Position numbers and translations under genes: made by a program
Part shown: piece by piece, positions 15,826 through 24,774 of the stretch
Numbering within the stretch: the first letter of the stretch is position 1
Layout: each line of letters begins with the position of its first letter
The notes under the pieces: generated by a model
Database searches by the model: none
What the model was told of the DNA's origin: nothing
The model's input: only the letters and a program-made list of their open reading frames with translations
Source: CAYRTD01 sp964426915
GTDB taxonomy: Bacteria > Bacteroidota > Bacteroidia > Bacteroidales > GCA-2748055
DNA length: 30,003 nucleotides
Assembly (NCBI GenBank): GCA_964426915.1
Contig: CAYRTD010000031.1
Span: forward strand, 1 to 30,003
Direction: 5' to 3'

Positions 15826-16614
15826 TCACAGGATAAAAGGTAAAAGATTCTCTTTCCCGGGATTTGTCAAACCAAAGGATTCCGGATATTCTATGTCACA
15901 TAAATATAGACCTTTTGCCGGGGCAGATGCCGAGGCATTCTGATTGTTTAAAGAAAGAATGATCTCTCTGAACTCCTCAGGATTTATCTTCTCCTTACCA
16001 ACATCCAGAAGGGTCCCTGTAAGAGCTCTTATCATATTACGCAAAAAACGGTCAGCCTGAATAGTGAATACCAGGAAACCGTTTTTTTCCTCCCAACCGG
16101 CCTTAAAGATTTTACAAATATTGGTTTTATTGTCGCTGTGTAATTTTGCGAAACTGGTAAAATCATTTGTTTTTTGGATCATCACTGTCGCGATCTCCAT
16201 GGCCTCCATATTCAGCTTCCCATAATAAGGAAAACCTAAAGGATCTAGAAAGGCTTGTTTTTTTCGTGAAATAATATATTTATAGGTTCTGCTTATTGCA
16301 TCGTATCTGGCATGTGATAAGGGAGATGCCTCCCGGATCCCCAAAACACTCAGGTCTTTGCTGAGATAAAGGTTTAGCTTTTCAAGCAGTGATGAAGACT
16401 TTGAAATATTTCCTGAATCAAAATGTGCCACAAAGTATGAGGCATGTACCCCTGCATCGGTCCTTCCAGCACCGGTAAGATGTATAGTTTCCCTTAAAAT
16501 GGTTGAAAGGGATTCCTCAAGATACTGTTGAACAGAAATCGCATCAGGCTGAATTTGCCAGCCATGAAACCTGCTGCCTGAAAATGCAAGTTCTATGAAA
16601 TAGCGTTTAGTCAT
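15826..16614 (-). CDS. truA: tRNA pseudouridine(38-40) synthase
   Basis: Converts uridines 38-40 in the tRNA anticodon arm to pseudouridine. I take ATG 16614 as the start (M-T-K-R-Y-F-I-E-L), giving 262 residues as usual; the frame continues upstream to 16656 through a hydrophobic stretch unlike the family. The catalytic aspartate lies in GRTDAGVHA, and R-T-Y-K-Y and F-L-R-N-M-(I/V)-R-x-L-T-G-T-L are also present. A TAnnTTTG box (minus strand TACATTTG, 16625-16632) lies very close to this start, implying a very short leader if used. Confidence 0.95.
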   Translation of the reverse strand: MTKRYFIELAFSGSRFHGWQIQPDAISVQQYLEESLSTILRETIHLTGAGRTDAGVHASYFVAHFDSGNISKSSSLLEKLNLYLSKDLSVLGIREASPLSHARYDAISRTYKYIISRKKQAFLDPLGFPYYGKLNMEAMEIATVMIQKTNDFTSFAKLHSDNKTNICKIFKAGWEEKNGFLVFTIQADRFLRNMIRALTGTLLDVGKEKINPEEFREIILSLNNQNASASAPAKGLYLCDIEYPESFGLTNPGKENLLPFIL

Positions 16615-16624
16615 GTTTTGAACA

Positions 16625-16632
16625 CAAATGTA
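16625..16632 (-). promoter_or_regulatory. Possible -7 box for truA
   Basis: The minus strand reads TACATTTG, an exact TAnnTTTG. It is only about 10 bases before the chosen truA start, and no -33 box is clear, so use of this site is uncertain. Confidence 0.3.
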
Positions 16633-16769
16633 AAAAAAAATAAAGCTTATGATCATTCCTGAGTGTTGACATAAATTTTAAACCAGATTTATCAATCGAT
16701 GATCGAGCTGAAATTCTTTAACATTTTTTAAGAAAATTGTCGATAAAACAGGCCTTTTGTAAGATTTTT

Positions 16770-16777
16770 TAATTTTG
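16770..16777 (+). promoter_or_regulatory. -7 box for the bat operon
   Basis: TAATTTTG matches TAnnTTTG exactly, 49 bases before the moxR-type start codon. No good -33 box is at the standard distance. Confidence 0.4.
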
Positions 16778-16826
16778 AAATACCATATTAATTTCTGATT
16801 TTTGTCCCTGCAAAAATAATACTACT

Positions 16827-17822
16827 ATGAGTGAACAGGTTAATGTCAAAGAATTAAACGAAAAAATTAAACGTGAAAGTGAATTTGTTGACCTGATCAA
16901 TATTGAATTGAAAAAGGTCATTGTAGGACAAAAACATCTGCTGGAGAGTCTTTTAATTGGTCTGTTGTCGGACGGACATATTCTGCTTGAAGGAGTTCCG
17001 GGACTGGCAAAAACACTCTCGATTAAAACTCTTGCAGATACCATAGATGCAAAATTCAGCAGGATCCAGTTTACACCGGATCTTCTGCCTGCCGACCTTA
17101 TTGGTACAATGATATACAGTCAGAAGAAAGAAAGTTTCGAGGTAAAAAAAGGCCCTGTTTTTGCAAATTTTGTACTAGCCGATGAAATAAACCGTTCACC
17201 GGCTAAAGTTCAGAGTGCTTTGCTCGAAGCTATGCAGGAAAAACAGGTAACCATTGGTGAACACACCTTTCCTCTTGAAAGACCTTTTCTGGTGCTGGCA
17301 ACACAAAACCCAATAGAGCAGGAAGGAACCTATCCGCTACCTGAAGCCCAGGTCGACAGGTTTATGCTTAAGGTAGTGATCGATTACCCCGACAAAGAAG
17401 AGGAAAGAAGCATTATGAGAGAAAATCTCGGAGAAGTTTTCCCCTCAGCATCAAAAATTCTTAGTACTGCCGATATAATAAAAGCCAGGGATATGGTGAA
17501 GAAAGTTTATATCGACGAGAAGATTGAAAATTACATTCTTGATCTGATTTTTGCTACAAGGAACCCTTCTGGTGCAGGACTCGCTTCTTTCGAAAATATG
17601 ATTGAATACGGAGCTTCTCCCCGGGCAAGCATCAATCTTGCAAAAGCAGCTAAGGCCTTTGCCTTTATAAAAAGAAGAGGTTATGTTATTCCCGAGGATA
17701 TTCGTGCCGTATGCTACGATGTTTTAAGGCACAGAATGGGACTTACTTATGAAGCTGAGGCAGAAAATATTACATCGGTAGATATTGTCAGAGAAATCAT
17801 AAATAAGGTGGAGGTACCTTAA
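16827..17822 (+). CDS. MoxR-family AAA+ ATPase
   Basis: First gene of the bat operon. MoxR ATPases act as chaperones that remodel or load partners bearing von Willebrand A domains, and four candidates follow here. 331 residues. Walker A is GVPGLAKT (56-63), Walker B L-A-D-E-I-N-R (117-123), with sensor region L-A-T-Q-N-P-I-E-Q-E-G-T-Y-P-L-P-E-A-Q and the C-terminal lid S-P-R-A. No signal peptide, so cytoplasmic. It is followed after 13 bases by a small exported protein gene. Confidence 0.96.
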   Translation: MSEQVNVKELNEKIKRESEFVDLINIELKKVIVGQKHLLESLLIGLLSDGHILLEGVPGLAKTLSIKTLADTIDAKFSRIQFTPDLLPADLIGTMIYSQKKESFEVKKGPVFANFVLADEINRSPAKVQSALLEAMQEKQVTIGEHTFPLERPFLVLATQNPIEQEGTYPLPEAQVDRFMLKVVIDYPDKEEERSIMRENLGEVFPSASKILSTADIIKARDMVKKVYIDEKIENYILDLIFATRNPSGAGLASFENMIEYGASPRASINLAKAAKAFAFIKRRGYVIPEDIRAVCYDVLRHRMGLTYEAEAENITSVDIVREIINKVEVP

Positions 17823-17835
17823 ATTCCGATTTTTT

Positions 17836-18264
17836 ATGAATAAAATGCTCTTTTCCATAGGATTTTTTTTGGTTTTATTTGCCGGAAGTGTTGAAGCTCA
17901 GCATTTCATAGGACTGAACAAGGAGGATACACGAATACTCGCGAGAAAATCGGGTTTTTATGAGGACAAAATGACGGTGAGTAAAAAATTTAATTATTTG
18001 AAATTTGTTAATTCACCCGGTACCAAAACCCTGATTGTTTTTTTTACCGATGAAGATATTTCCTCTCACACACGAACCGTATGCGACTATTCGGAGTTCG
18101 ATTTTGTCCTGGATAATTATGATAAAACCTGTAAGAAAGTTTCAAAATATCTATGGGAATATGAAACCGGAAATGAGGTATTCGAAATAAGCCTGGAAGA
18201 AAAAGAGTGGTATTTTGTTGTCAGAACAAAAAAAAAAATAAAACAGGTGTTTTCAAATGGCTGA
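17836..18264 (+). CDS. Small exported protein of the bat operon, unknown function
   Basis: 142 residues beginning with a signal peptide (hydrophobic about 3-20, likely cleavage after V-E-A). The mature part is rich in charged and aromatic residues and has two cysteines (near 95 and 107) that could form a disulfide. There is no lipobox and no motif I recognise. It overlaps the DUF58 gene by 8 bases, so the pair is likely translationally coupled. Position between MoxR and DUF58 suggests a periplasmic partner of the complex, which is inference only. Confidence 0.7.
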   Translation: MNKMLFSIGFFLVLFAGSVEAQHFIGLNKEDTRILARKSGFYEDKMTVSKKFNYLKFVNSPGTKTLIVFFTDEDISSHTRTVCDYSEFDFVLDNYDKTCKKVSKYLWEYETGNEVFEISLEEKEWYFVVRTKKKIKQVFSNG

Positions 18265-19129
18265 TACGCAAACTTCGGAACTCTTAAAAAAGGTTCGGAA
18301 AATTGAAATAAAAACCCGGGGGCTTACCCGGCAGATATTTGCCGGAGAGTACCATAGCGCTTTCAAGGGGCGTGGTGTTACTTTCAGTGAAGTAAGGGAG
18401 TACCAGTACGGGGATGATACGCGGGATATAGACTGGAATGTAACAGCCAGGTTTAACAATCCCTATGTAAAGACTTACGAAGAGGAGAGAGAACTTACAG
18501 TAATGCTTCTCGTTGATGTGAGCGGTAGCCGGAATTTCGGGTCTGTAGCGGCACTGAAGAAAAATATTATTACGGAAGTTGCAGCTGTATTATCATTCTC
18601 TGCGATTTTTAATAACGATAAGATAGGGGTTATGTTTTTCAGCGACAGGGTAGAAAAATATATCCCTCCCAAAAAGGGACGGAAACATATACTGCATATT
18701 ATAAGGGAGCTGATTGAATTTAAACCCGAAAGTCCCGGAACAGATCTTAATGAACCTCTGAAATATCTCACGAACATTATCAAGAAGAAGTGTACGGCCT
18801 TTGTTATTTCAGATTTTATCTGCCCGGAATTTGAAAGCTCCCTTAGAATTGCGGCCAAAAAACACGATCTGGCAGCACTGAAAGTCTATGACAACAGGGA
18901 ACGTGAACTCAAAGATATTGGTCTGGTGAAATTCAGGGACCCCGAAAGTGGTAAAACTGTCTGGGTGGATACCGGCATCAAAAAGCTGCGGGAGGATTAT
19001 ACCAAAACCTGGGATGAAAGGGAGGAAAAACTGCAGACAATGTTTTCCAGATATGGAGTTGATTTTGCAAAACTTAACACTGCTGAGGATTATGTAAAAC
19101 CCCTCATACTTTTATTTAAGAAAAGATAG
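18257..19129 (+). CDS. DUF58 protein with von Willebrand A-like domain
   Basis: Standard partner of MoxR. 290 residues, no signal peptide or membrane helix, so probably cytoplasmic or peripheral. The DUF58 signature is Y-G-D-D-T-R-D-I-D-W-N-V-T-A-R (51-65), followed by a metal-ion site D-V-S-G-S (87-91) of the DxSxS type. It starts inside the preceding gene and ends 5 bases before the next one. Confidence 0.93.
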   Translation: MADTQTSELLKKVRKIEIKTRGLTRQIFAGEYHSAFKGRGVTFSEVREYQYGDDTRDIDWNVTARFNNPYVKTYEEERELTVMLLVDVSGSRNFGSVAALKKNIITEVAAVLSFSAIFNNDKIGVMFFSDRVEKYIPPKKGRKHILHIIRELIEFKPESPGTDLNEPLKYLTNIIKKKCTAFVISDFICPEFESSLRIAAKKHDLAALKVYDNRERELKDIGLVKFRDPESGKTVWVDTGIKKLREDYTKTWDEREEKLQTMFSRYGVDFAKLNTAEDYVKPLILLFKKR

Positions 19130-19134
19130 GAAAA

Positions 19135-20082
19135 ATGTACCGAAGGATTTGTATACTAGGTTTAATCGTCTCTTTACAGGTTTTTGCTGCTAATGCTCAG
19201 GAAATCAAAATAAGCAGTTTCCTGGAAAGAGATTCGGCTCTTATAGGAGAGCAGTTCGAGTATATCATAGAAATAAATTCTTCTGAATCTGTTCATTCTT
19301 TTGTGCCCCTTGACGATAATCTTTTTCCGCCTTCAATGGAAGTAATATCCGAAAAAACAGATTCAGTCATTACTGAATCATCCGGAAAATACAGGCAGCG
19401 CTATCTAATTACAAGTTTTGATTCAGGTACATATAAAATAAATACCATTCCGGTTCTGGTAAATCGTTTTACAGATCTGGATACCTTTTTTACAGAATCG
19501 CGGAATGTGGTGTTTCATATGCCGGAAGTAGATACATCTGCTGCAATTAAAGATATAAAGGAGCCCCTGAATACACCCTTCAGCTTAAAAGAATTATTGC
19601 CTTATGCTCCCTGGGCTGGGGGTGCAATAATCCTGGTTGCTATTGTACTACTCATTTATTTTTTATTTTTCCGGAAGAAAAAGGAAGCGGACCTGGCAGT
19701 CACTTCAATACCTGCACATGTTAAAGCAATAAAATCACTCAACAGGATAAGGGAGGAAAAGCTTTGGAAAGAGGGGGAAGTAAAGGAGTATTACAGTCAG
19801 CTTTCCGATACAATCAGGATTTATATAGAAGAACGTTTTCAGATACCGGCCATGGAATCTGTGACATGGGAGATTCTTGAGAATTTTAAAAAATATGCCT
19901 GGGATGATGAAAGTCTGATGGAGCTTCTTGAGAGTTTACTTCAGTTATCAGATCTGGTAAAATTCGCTAAAGAAGATCCCGCCCCTTCTGAGAATGAAAC
20001 CCATCTGAATAACGCCTACATTTTTGTAGAAAAAACTAAAAATGATACTGAAATTTCTGTAGAAACTGAGGAGAAAGTTTAA
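19135..20082 (+). CDS. Membrane-anchored DUF4381-like protein of the bat operon
   Basis: 315 residues: signal peptide (1-21, cleavage near A-N-A-Q), a periplasmic beta-rich domain (about 25-135), one transmembrane helix (about 159-177) followed by F-F-R-K-K-K, and a cytoplasmic helical domain with E-x-Y-Y-S-Q-L-S-D-T-I-R-I-Y-I-E-E-R-F. The layout is like the second half of BatD (24300-24771), which carries a similar helical tail (F-W-G-Y-L-G-D-R). It sits between DUF58 and BatA. Its exact role is unknown; a link between periplasmic and cytoplasmic parts of the Bat complex is plausible. Confidence 0.75.
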   Translation: MYRRICILGLIVSLQVFAANAQEIKISSFLERDSALIGEQFEYIIEINSSESVHSFVPLDDNLFPPSMEVISEKTDSVITESSGKYRQRYLITSFDSGTYKINTIPVLVNRFTDLDTFFTESRNVVFHMPEVDTSAAIKDIKEPLNTPFSLKELLPYAPWAGGAIILVAIVLLIYFLFFRKKKEADLAVTSIPAHVKAIKSLNRIREEKLWKEGEVKEYYSQLSDTIRIYIEERFQIPAMESVTWEILENFKKYAWDDESLMELLESLLQLSDLVKFAKEDPAPSENETHLNNAYIFVEKTKNDTEISVETEEKV

Positions 20083-20093
20083 CTGCAATTGTT

Positions 20094-21086
20094 ATGTGGA
20101 ATTTTGAATTTGCAAATCCTGAATTTCTTTATGCACTGGTTGTCCTTCCGGTCATGATATTGTTTTATGTATTCAGGTATCGCCGTCAGAACCCGGATAT
20201 ACAGGTATCAGACATAAGTTCTTTCAAAAATACCCCCGTGCCTTTCAAACTGGTGTTGAAACACATTTTTTTCGGACTAAAGATGATCGGAGTCGGGTTG
20301 TTGATCATTGCAATGGCAAGACCTCAGTCTGTTGATTCATGGAGTGAAACAAAAACGGAGGGAATTGATATCTCTATCTGTCTTGATATTTCAACATCCA
20401 TGAAAGCAATGGATTTCAATCCCAACCGGCTGGAAGCCTCAAAGGATGTTGCATCGGAATTTATAAACGGAAGGCCGGAAGACCGGTTCGCTGTGGTAGC
20501 ATTTGCAGGTGAAAGTTTTACTGTATGTCCCTTGACTTCAGACCGGGCTGTTGCAGTTAAACAATTGAACGGACTTGAATTCGGGATGATAGAGGATGGC
20601 ACTGCAATAGGAATGGGCCTTGCAACCAGTGTGAACCGGCTTAAAGACAGTGAGGCGGTATCCAAAGTCATTATTCTTCTCACTGACGGGGTAAATAACC
20701 AGGGGACCATAGGGCCCGCCACTGCAGCCGATATTGCTATGGAATACGGGATCCGGGTTTATACGATAGGTGTGGGTACACAGGGAATGGCCCAGTATCC
20801 GGTTCAAACTCAATTTGGAACCCGGATGGCCCAGGTTCAGGTTGAAATTGATGAAGAGGTGTTGAGGGAAATTGCCGATAAAACGGGAGGGAAGTATTTC
20901 AGGGCAACTGATAACAAAAAGCTTAGTTCGATCTATGATGAGATTGATCAACTGGAGAAAACTATTCTGGATACACAGGATTACTCAAATAGAGAAGAAG
21001 AATATTTCCCCTTTCTGCTGGCAGGTTTGTTACTTGTTTTTTTTGATTTACTTATGTCACTAACAATAGTAAAAACCTTACCCTGA
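20094..21086 (+). CDS. batA: BatA, von Willebrand A domain membrane protein
   Basis: 330 residues. Two N-terminal helices (about 10-28 and 57-75), a VWA domain (about 90-295) and a C-terminal helix (about 305-325). The metal-ion-dependent adhesion site is complete: D98-I-S100-T-S102, a threonine in the central loop and T-D-G-V-N-N later. Membrane topology puts the VWA domain on one face, between the second and last helix. Named after the Bacteroides fragilis aerotolerance locus; molecular function is still unclear. BatB starts 2 bases after its stop and is a paralogue. Confidence 0.93.
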   Translation: MWNFEFANPEFLYALVVLPVMILFYVFRYRRQNPDIQVSDISSFKNTPVPFKLVLKHIFFGLKMIGVGLLIIAMARPQSVDSWSETKTEGIDISICLDISTSMKAMDFNPNRLEASKDVASEFINGRPEDRFAVVAFAGESFTVCPLTSDRAVAVKQLNGLEFGMIEDGTAIGMGLATSVNRLKDSEAVSKVIILLTDGVNNQGTIGPATAADIAMEYGIRVYTIGVGTQGMAQYPVQTQFGTRMAQVQVEIDEEVLREIADKTGGKYFRATDNKKLSSIYDEIDQLEKTILDTQDYSNREEEYFPFLLAGLLLVFFDLLMSLTIVKTLP

Positions 21087-21088
21087 TT

Positions 21089-22135
21089 ATGATTAGATTT
21101 ACGAATGAAATAGTACTGTATGGTCTTTTTGTTATCCCTGTTCTTGTGCTCCTATTCATAGTGGGGCTTTACCGGAGAAAGAAAAAGCTTGATAACTTTA
21201 TTTCTTCCGGACTGCAGACTGAACTGATGCCTCTGGCTTCAAAATCAAGATTAATTGTAAAATTTATAATTTCCGTACTTGCAACAACACTTTTCATAGT
21301 GGCGCTGGCAGGTCCGAGAATAGGGTCCAGATTGAAAGAAGTTGAAAAGAAAGGTAGAGAGATCATCATAGCCCTGGATGTATCCAATTCAATGCTTGCA
21401 GAAGATATCAAACCTAACAGACTGGAAAAGGCCAAAGAGTCTCTCAACCGTCTGCTGAACGAAATGGAAGGAGATAAAATAGGACTGATCGTTTTTGCAG
21501 GTGATGCCTACACCCAAATACCGGTTACCACCGATTACGGAGCAGCAAGGCTTTTTTTGAATTCGGTTTCAACAGAAATGGTTTCTAAACAGGGCACCTC
21601 CATTTCATCGGCCATTGAACTGGCCTCCCGGTCTTTCAGCCCTGAAACTGCTGGAGGAGAAACAGCCTCTGGTAAGTCAAGAGCCATTATAATTATAACG
21701 GATGGTGAATATCATGGCGATGACCCTATTGAGCAAGCGGAAAATGCTGCAGAAAATGGAATTGTTATACATACAATCGGACTGGGAGATCCTAAGGGTG
21801 TGCCGGTTCCTTTATATCCCGGAAGTCAGTCATTTCGAAGGGATGAAAAAGGAAACGTGGTGGTAAGTAAGCTTGACGAAAAAACATTAAAGCAGGTAGC
21901 AAGCATTACGAACGGATATTATGTTCGTGCCGGGAATAACTCATCAGGATTGTATCAGCTTATGCAAAGACTTGAGGAAATGGAAAGGCAGGAGTTTAAA
22001 ACGAAAGTATTCGCTGAATATGTGGAACGTTTTCAGTATCTCCTTGGAGCAGGGCTTCTCTTATTAATCTTCGAATTTTTTATAATGAAAAAGAGGAGTG
22101 TCTGGCTGGCTAAATTAAGATTATTTGAAAAATAA
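21089..22135 (+). CDS. batB: BatB, von Willebrand A domain membrane protein
   Basis: 348 residues with the same plan as BatA: helices near 8-27 and 57-74, VWA domain, and a last helix near 315-332. The metal site is D97-V-S99-N-S101 and the later I-T-D-G-E-Y. A short insert rich in Gly, Glu and Ala (near 185-195) separates VWA strands. BatA and BatB are probably an ancient tandem duplication. batC begins 37 bases downstream. Confidence 0.93.
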   Translation: MIRFTNEIVLYGLFVIPVLVLLFIVGLYRRKKKLDNFISSGLQTELMPLASKSRLIVKFIISVLATTLFIVALAGPRIGSRLKEVEKKGREIIIALDVSNSMLAEDIKPNRLEKAKESLNRLLNEMEGDKIGLIVFAGDAYTQIPVTTDYGAARLFLNSVSTEMVSKQGTSISSAIELASRSFSPETAGGETASGKSRAIIIITDGEYHGDDPIEQAENAAENGIVIHTIGLGDPKGVPVPLYPGSQSFRRDEKGNVVVSKLDEKTLKQVASITNGYYVRAGNNSSGLYQLMQRLEEMERQEFKTKVFAEYVERFQYLLGAGLLLLIFEFFIMKKRSVWLAKLRLFEK

Positions 22136-22172
22136 AACTTTCGGAAAGGAGTTTTAAAGGATAAATAGAATT

Positions 22173-22934
22173 ATGAAAACTATTTATATTATTGGTATAT
22201 TTTTAGTGCAATTTTCCCTTCTTCATTCTCAAAATATGAGAAAGTTAAACAGGGAAGGGGTTGCTGCATATAAAGATAGTGCTTATACTGAGGCTGAACT
22301 GTATTTCAGAAAGGCCAGGGAGGCAGATTCCACTGCTCTTGCAAGTGCGTATAATATTGCAAATACTCTGTATAAACAAGAGAAATATGAAGAAGCCGGC
22401 AAATTATTTCAAGATCTGGCAGCGTCAACAGAGGAAAATACCTATCTGAGTATGATTCATCATAATCTTGGAAATTCCTATCTCCGGAATCAGAATTATG
22501 AAAAAAGCATTGAAGCCTACAAAAACGCGCTTCGGCTTTCTCCGGAAGATGATGAAACCCGTTATAACCTGGCATATGCCTTGAAAAAATTGCAACAACA
22601 GGAGCAGGAACAGGAAGATCAACAGAACCAACAAGATCAGCAAGATCAACAGGACCAACAGGAAAATAATAATGAGGAACAGGATCAGCAAGATCAACAG
22701 GACCAACAGGAAAACAATAATGAGGAACAGGATCAACAAGAGCAACAGGATCAGAAACAAGATCAGCAGGATGAGAATGACCGGCAACAGCAGAGCGATG
22801 CAATGAAATCATTGTCAAAAAAAGATATGGAAAGACTTTTACAGGCGATACAGCAGATGGAAAAAGAAGTACAGGAAAAGCTTGAAGAAGAAAAAGCAAA
22901 AGCTCCAAAGACAAAGACTGAAAAAGATTGGTAA
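22173..22934 (+). CDS. batC: BatC, TPR protein with Gln/Asp-rich repeat tail
   Basis: 253 residues: signal peptide (1-19), three TPR units (about 23-135, including the typical A-Y-N-I-A-N-T-L-Y-K and H-N-L-G-N-S-Y-L), then a low-complexity region (about 143-215) made almost only of Q, D, E and N, and a charged coiled-coil-like end (E-K-E-V-Q-E-K-L-E-E-E). The TPR part is expected in the periplasm. The low-complexity region is built on a 48-base tandem repeat. The antisense frames across it are shadows. Confidence 0.9.
   Translation: MKTIYIIGIFLVQFSLLHSQNMRKLNREGVAAYKDSAYTEAELYFRKAREADSTALASAYNIANTLYKQEKYEEAGKLFQDLAASTEENTYLSMIHHNLGNSYLRNQNYEKSIEAYKNALRLSPEDDETRYNLAYALKKLQQQEQEQEDQQNQQDQQDQQDQQENNNEEQDQQDQQDQQENNNEEQDQQEQQDQKQDQQDENDRQQQSDAMKSLSKKDMERLLQAIQQMEKEVQEKLEEEKAKAPKTKTEKDW
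22635..22730 (+). repeat. Two tandem 48-bp repeats inside batC
   Basis: Units 22635-22682 and 22683-22730 each encode D-Q-Q-D-Q-Q-D-Q-Q-E-N-N-N-E-E-Q and differ at a single base (AAT versus AAC in the first Asn codon). Degenerate, shorter versions continue to about 22770. Because 48 is a multiple of three, gain or loss of a unit keeps the frame. The near identity points to recent duplication. Confidence 0.9.
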
Positions 22935-22935
22935 C

Positions 22936-24771
22936 ATGAAATTTGGATTATATAAAATACACAGATTGTCTTTTATATTTCTGTTAATAGCAGGGGCACT
23001 TTTACCCATTGTTATACAGGCACAGGATCAGGAAATAAAAGCCAGTGCCCCGGGTATTGTATCTGTTGGTAAAGCTTTCAATTATACTCTGTCTGCAAAA
23101 GCCCAGGGGCAGGTTACGCTTGGGGATGTTAAAGGAATAAGGGTAATATCAGGTCCAAGACAAATGGTATCCTATCAGTCCTCAAATGTTAACGGACAAC
23201 TAACCGCTACCATGCAGGTAAATTACAGTTATATGATGGTAGCTGAAAGTGAAGGTGAACATACAATACCCCCTGCCACACTCAAAGCAGATGGTAGAAA
23301 CTTAAAATCCAACCCTGTTAAGATCAAAGCTGTTACCGGAGCTGCGCAGCCAAAAGCTTCGGGGGATCCCAATCAGACAGAGACACCATCTGAACCACCT
23401 GCGGTGATAATGAAACTGATCCCTTCTGATACAGATCTTTATGAGGGAGAGCAACTTGTTGTTTCCACGAAAATATATGTAAGGACAAGAATAGAACGAC
23501 CTTCCCTGAAGGCTCCTTCCTATGAAGGTTTCTGGGTTGAGGCACTTGAACCTGATGCGACAGCCAGAAATGAAGTTGTAGAGGGAGTCAATTATAATTC
23601 ACAAATCGTAAAACGGGATCTTCTGACAGCTCAGAGAAAAGGAAAACTCAGGATCGGGCAGGCCAGCCTTGATGTCACCATACTTAAGCGTGCACAGAGA
23701 AGAAGAAGCCGGTTCGATAATTTTTTTGATGATCCGTTTTTCAGCGATCCCTTTGAACGCTATGAAAAAGAAACAATAGTTGTAAAGTCTAACCCTTTGG
23801 ATATTAATATAAAAGCTCTTCCTTCCATGGCTCCCGACGGATTTAACGGAGCAGTCGGTGATTTTTCAGTCAGCACCATGCTGAAGGAAGATAGTGTTCA
23901 GACAAATAATGCACTTTCTCTGGTTTTTGAAATACGGGGGAAGGGCAACCTGAATCTGATTGAAGCTCCCCGGCCCGACTTTCCACCCGATCTTGAGGTT
24001 TTCGATCCCAAGCGGACTGAAACTATCAGTCATAGTACCCGGGGAACTGAGGGAAGGCTAAGGTTCGAGTATGTGATTATTCCCAGACATAATGGAAATT
24101 ACCGGATTTCACCACTGAAATATTCTTATTTCAATCCGGATAAGGAAGAATATATTTCCTATCAGTCTCCTGAGTTCAGGTTTATCGCCTACGGGGGAGA
24201 AGATGGTGGTGATGGTAGTGGGGGATTACAGTCGGGCTTTTTCAGGGAAGAAGTAAGAGATATTGAAAGGGATATACGTTTTATTAAACTTGATCCGGGA
24301 AAGCTGACTCCTGCTGCCTCTTTTCTGATCGTTAAAACATGGGTTTATATTTATATTTTCGGAGGACTTGCATTGCTTATTCTTGCAGTAGTGTTTTGGA
24401 GAAATAAGCTCAAACGAGAAGCGGATGTTTTTTATGTGCGAAATAAAAAAGCCCACAAAGTTGCGAAAACTCGTTTTCGCAATGCAAATAAATTATTAGA
24501 GGAAGATAACGACACATTTTTTGAAGAAATCCTGAAAGCCTTCTGGGGTTATCTTGGCGACAGAATGGCTATCAATACTGCTGATCTGTCAAAAGACCGC
24601 ATATCTGCCGAATTGGAAAAAAGGGATATCGACAAATCTTTGCAGGAACAACTGTGGGAAATTGTGGAAGAATGCGAATATTCCCGTTATTCTCCGGAAA
24701 GTTCCGGAGGTAAGGAGCAGCTGTTTAAAAAAGCGGTTGAATGCATGCAGAAATTGGAACAAAATATTTAA
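22936..24771 (+). CDS. batD: BatD, large oxygen-tolerance protein
   Basis: I choose ATG 22936, one base after the batC stop; the frame extends upstream to 22882 inside batC, but the signal peptide starts properly only at M-K-F-G-L-Y-K. 611 residues: signal peptide (1-30), several beta-sandwich domains (about 32-445) typical of BatD, with a phenylalanine- and aspartate-rich loop R-F-D-N-F-F-D-D-P-F-F-S-D-P-F (near 256-270), a transmembrane helix (about 472-492) and a cytoplasmic helical tail with F-W-G-Y-L-G-D-R. Most of the protein is periplasmic. Confidence 0.92.
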   Translation: MKFGLYKIHRLSFIFLLIAGALLPIVIQAQDQEIKASAPGIVSVGKAFNYTLSAKAQGQVTLGDVKGIRVISGPRQMVSYQSSNVNGQLTATMQVNYSYMMVAESEGEHTIPPATLKADGRNLKSNPVKIKAVTGAAQPKASGDPNQTETPSEPPAVIMKLIPSDTDLYEGEQLVVSTKIYVRTRIERPSLKAPSYEGFWVEALEPDATARNEVVEGVNYNSQIVKRDLLTAQRKGKLRIGQASLDVTILKRAQRRRSRFDNFFDDPFFSDPFERYEKETIVVKSNPLDINIKALPSMAPDGFNGAVGDFSVSTMLKEDSVQTNNALSLVFEIRGKGNLNLIEAPRPDFPPDLEVFDPKRTETISHSTRGTEGRLRFEYVIIPRHNGNYRISPLKYSYFNPDKEEYISYQSPEFRFIAYGGEDGGDGSGGLQSGFFREEVRDIERDIRFIKLDPGKLTPAASFLIVKTWVYIYIFGGLALLILAVVFWRNKLKREADVFYVRNKKAHKVAKTRFRNANKLLEEDNDTFFEEILKAFWGYLGDRMAINTADLSKDRISAELEKRDIDKSLQEQLWEIVEECEYSRYSPESSGGKEQLFKKAVECMQKLEQNI

Positions 24772-24774
24772 CAT

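Noticed and set aside
22306..22914. Two antisense frames over batC, one encoding an almost pure Leu/Ile polypeptide
   Set aside because: They are the mirror of the Gln/Asp codon repeats; the hydrophobicity is an artefact of repeat composition.
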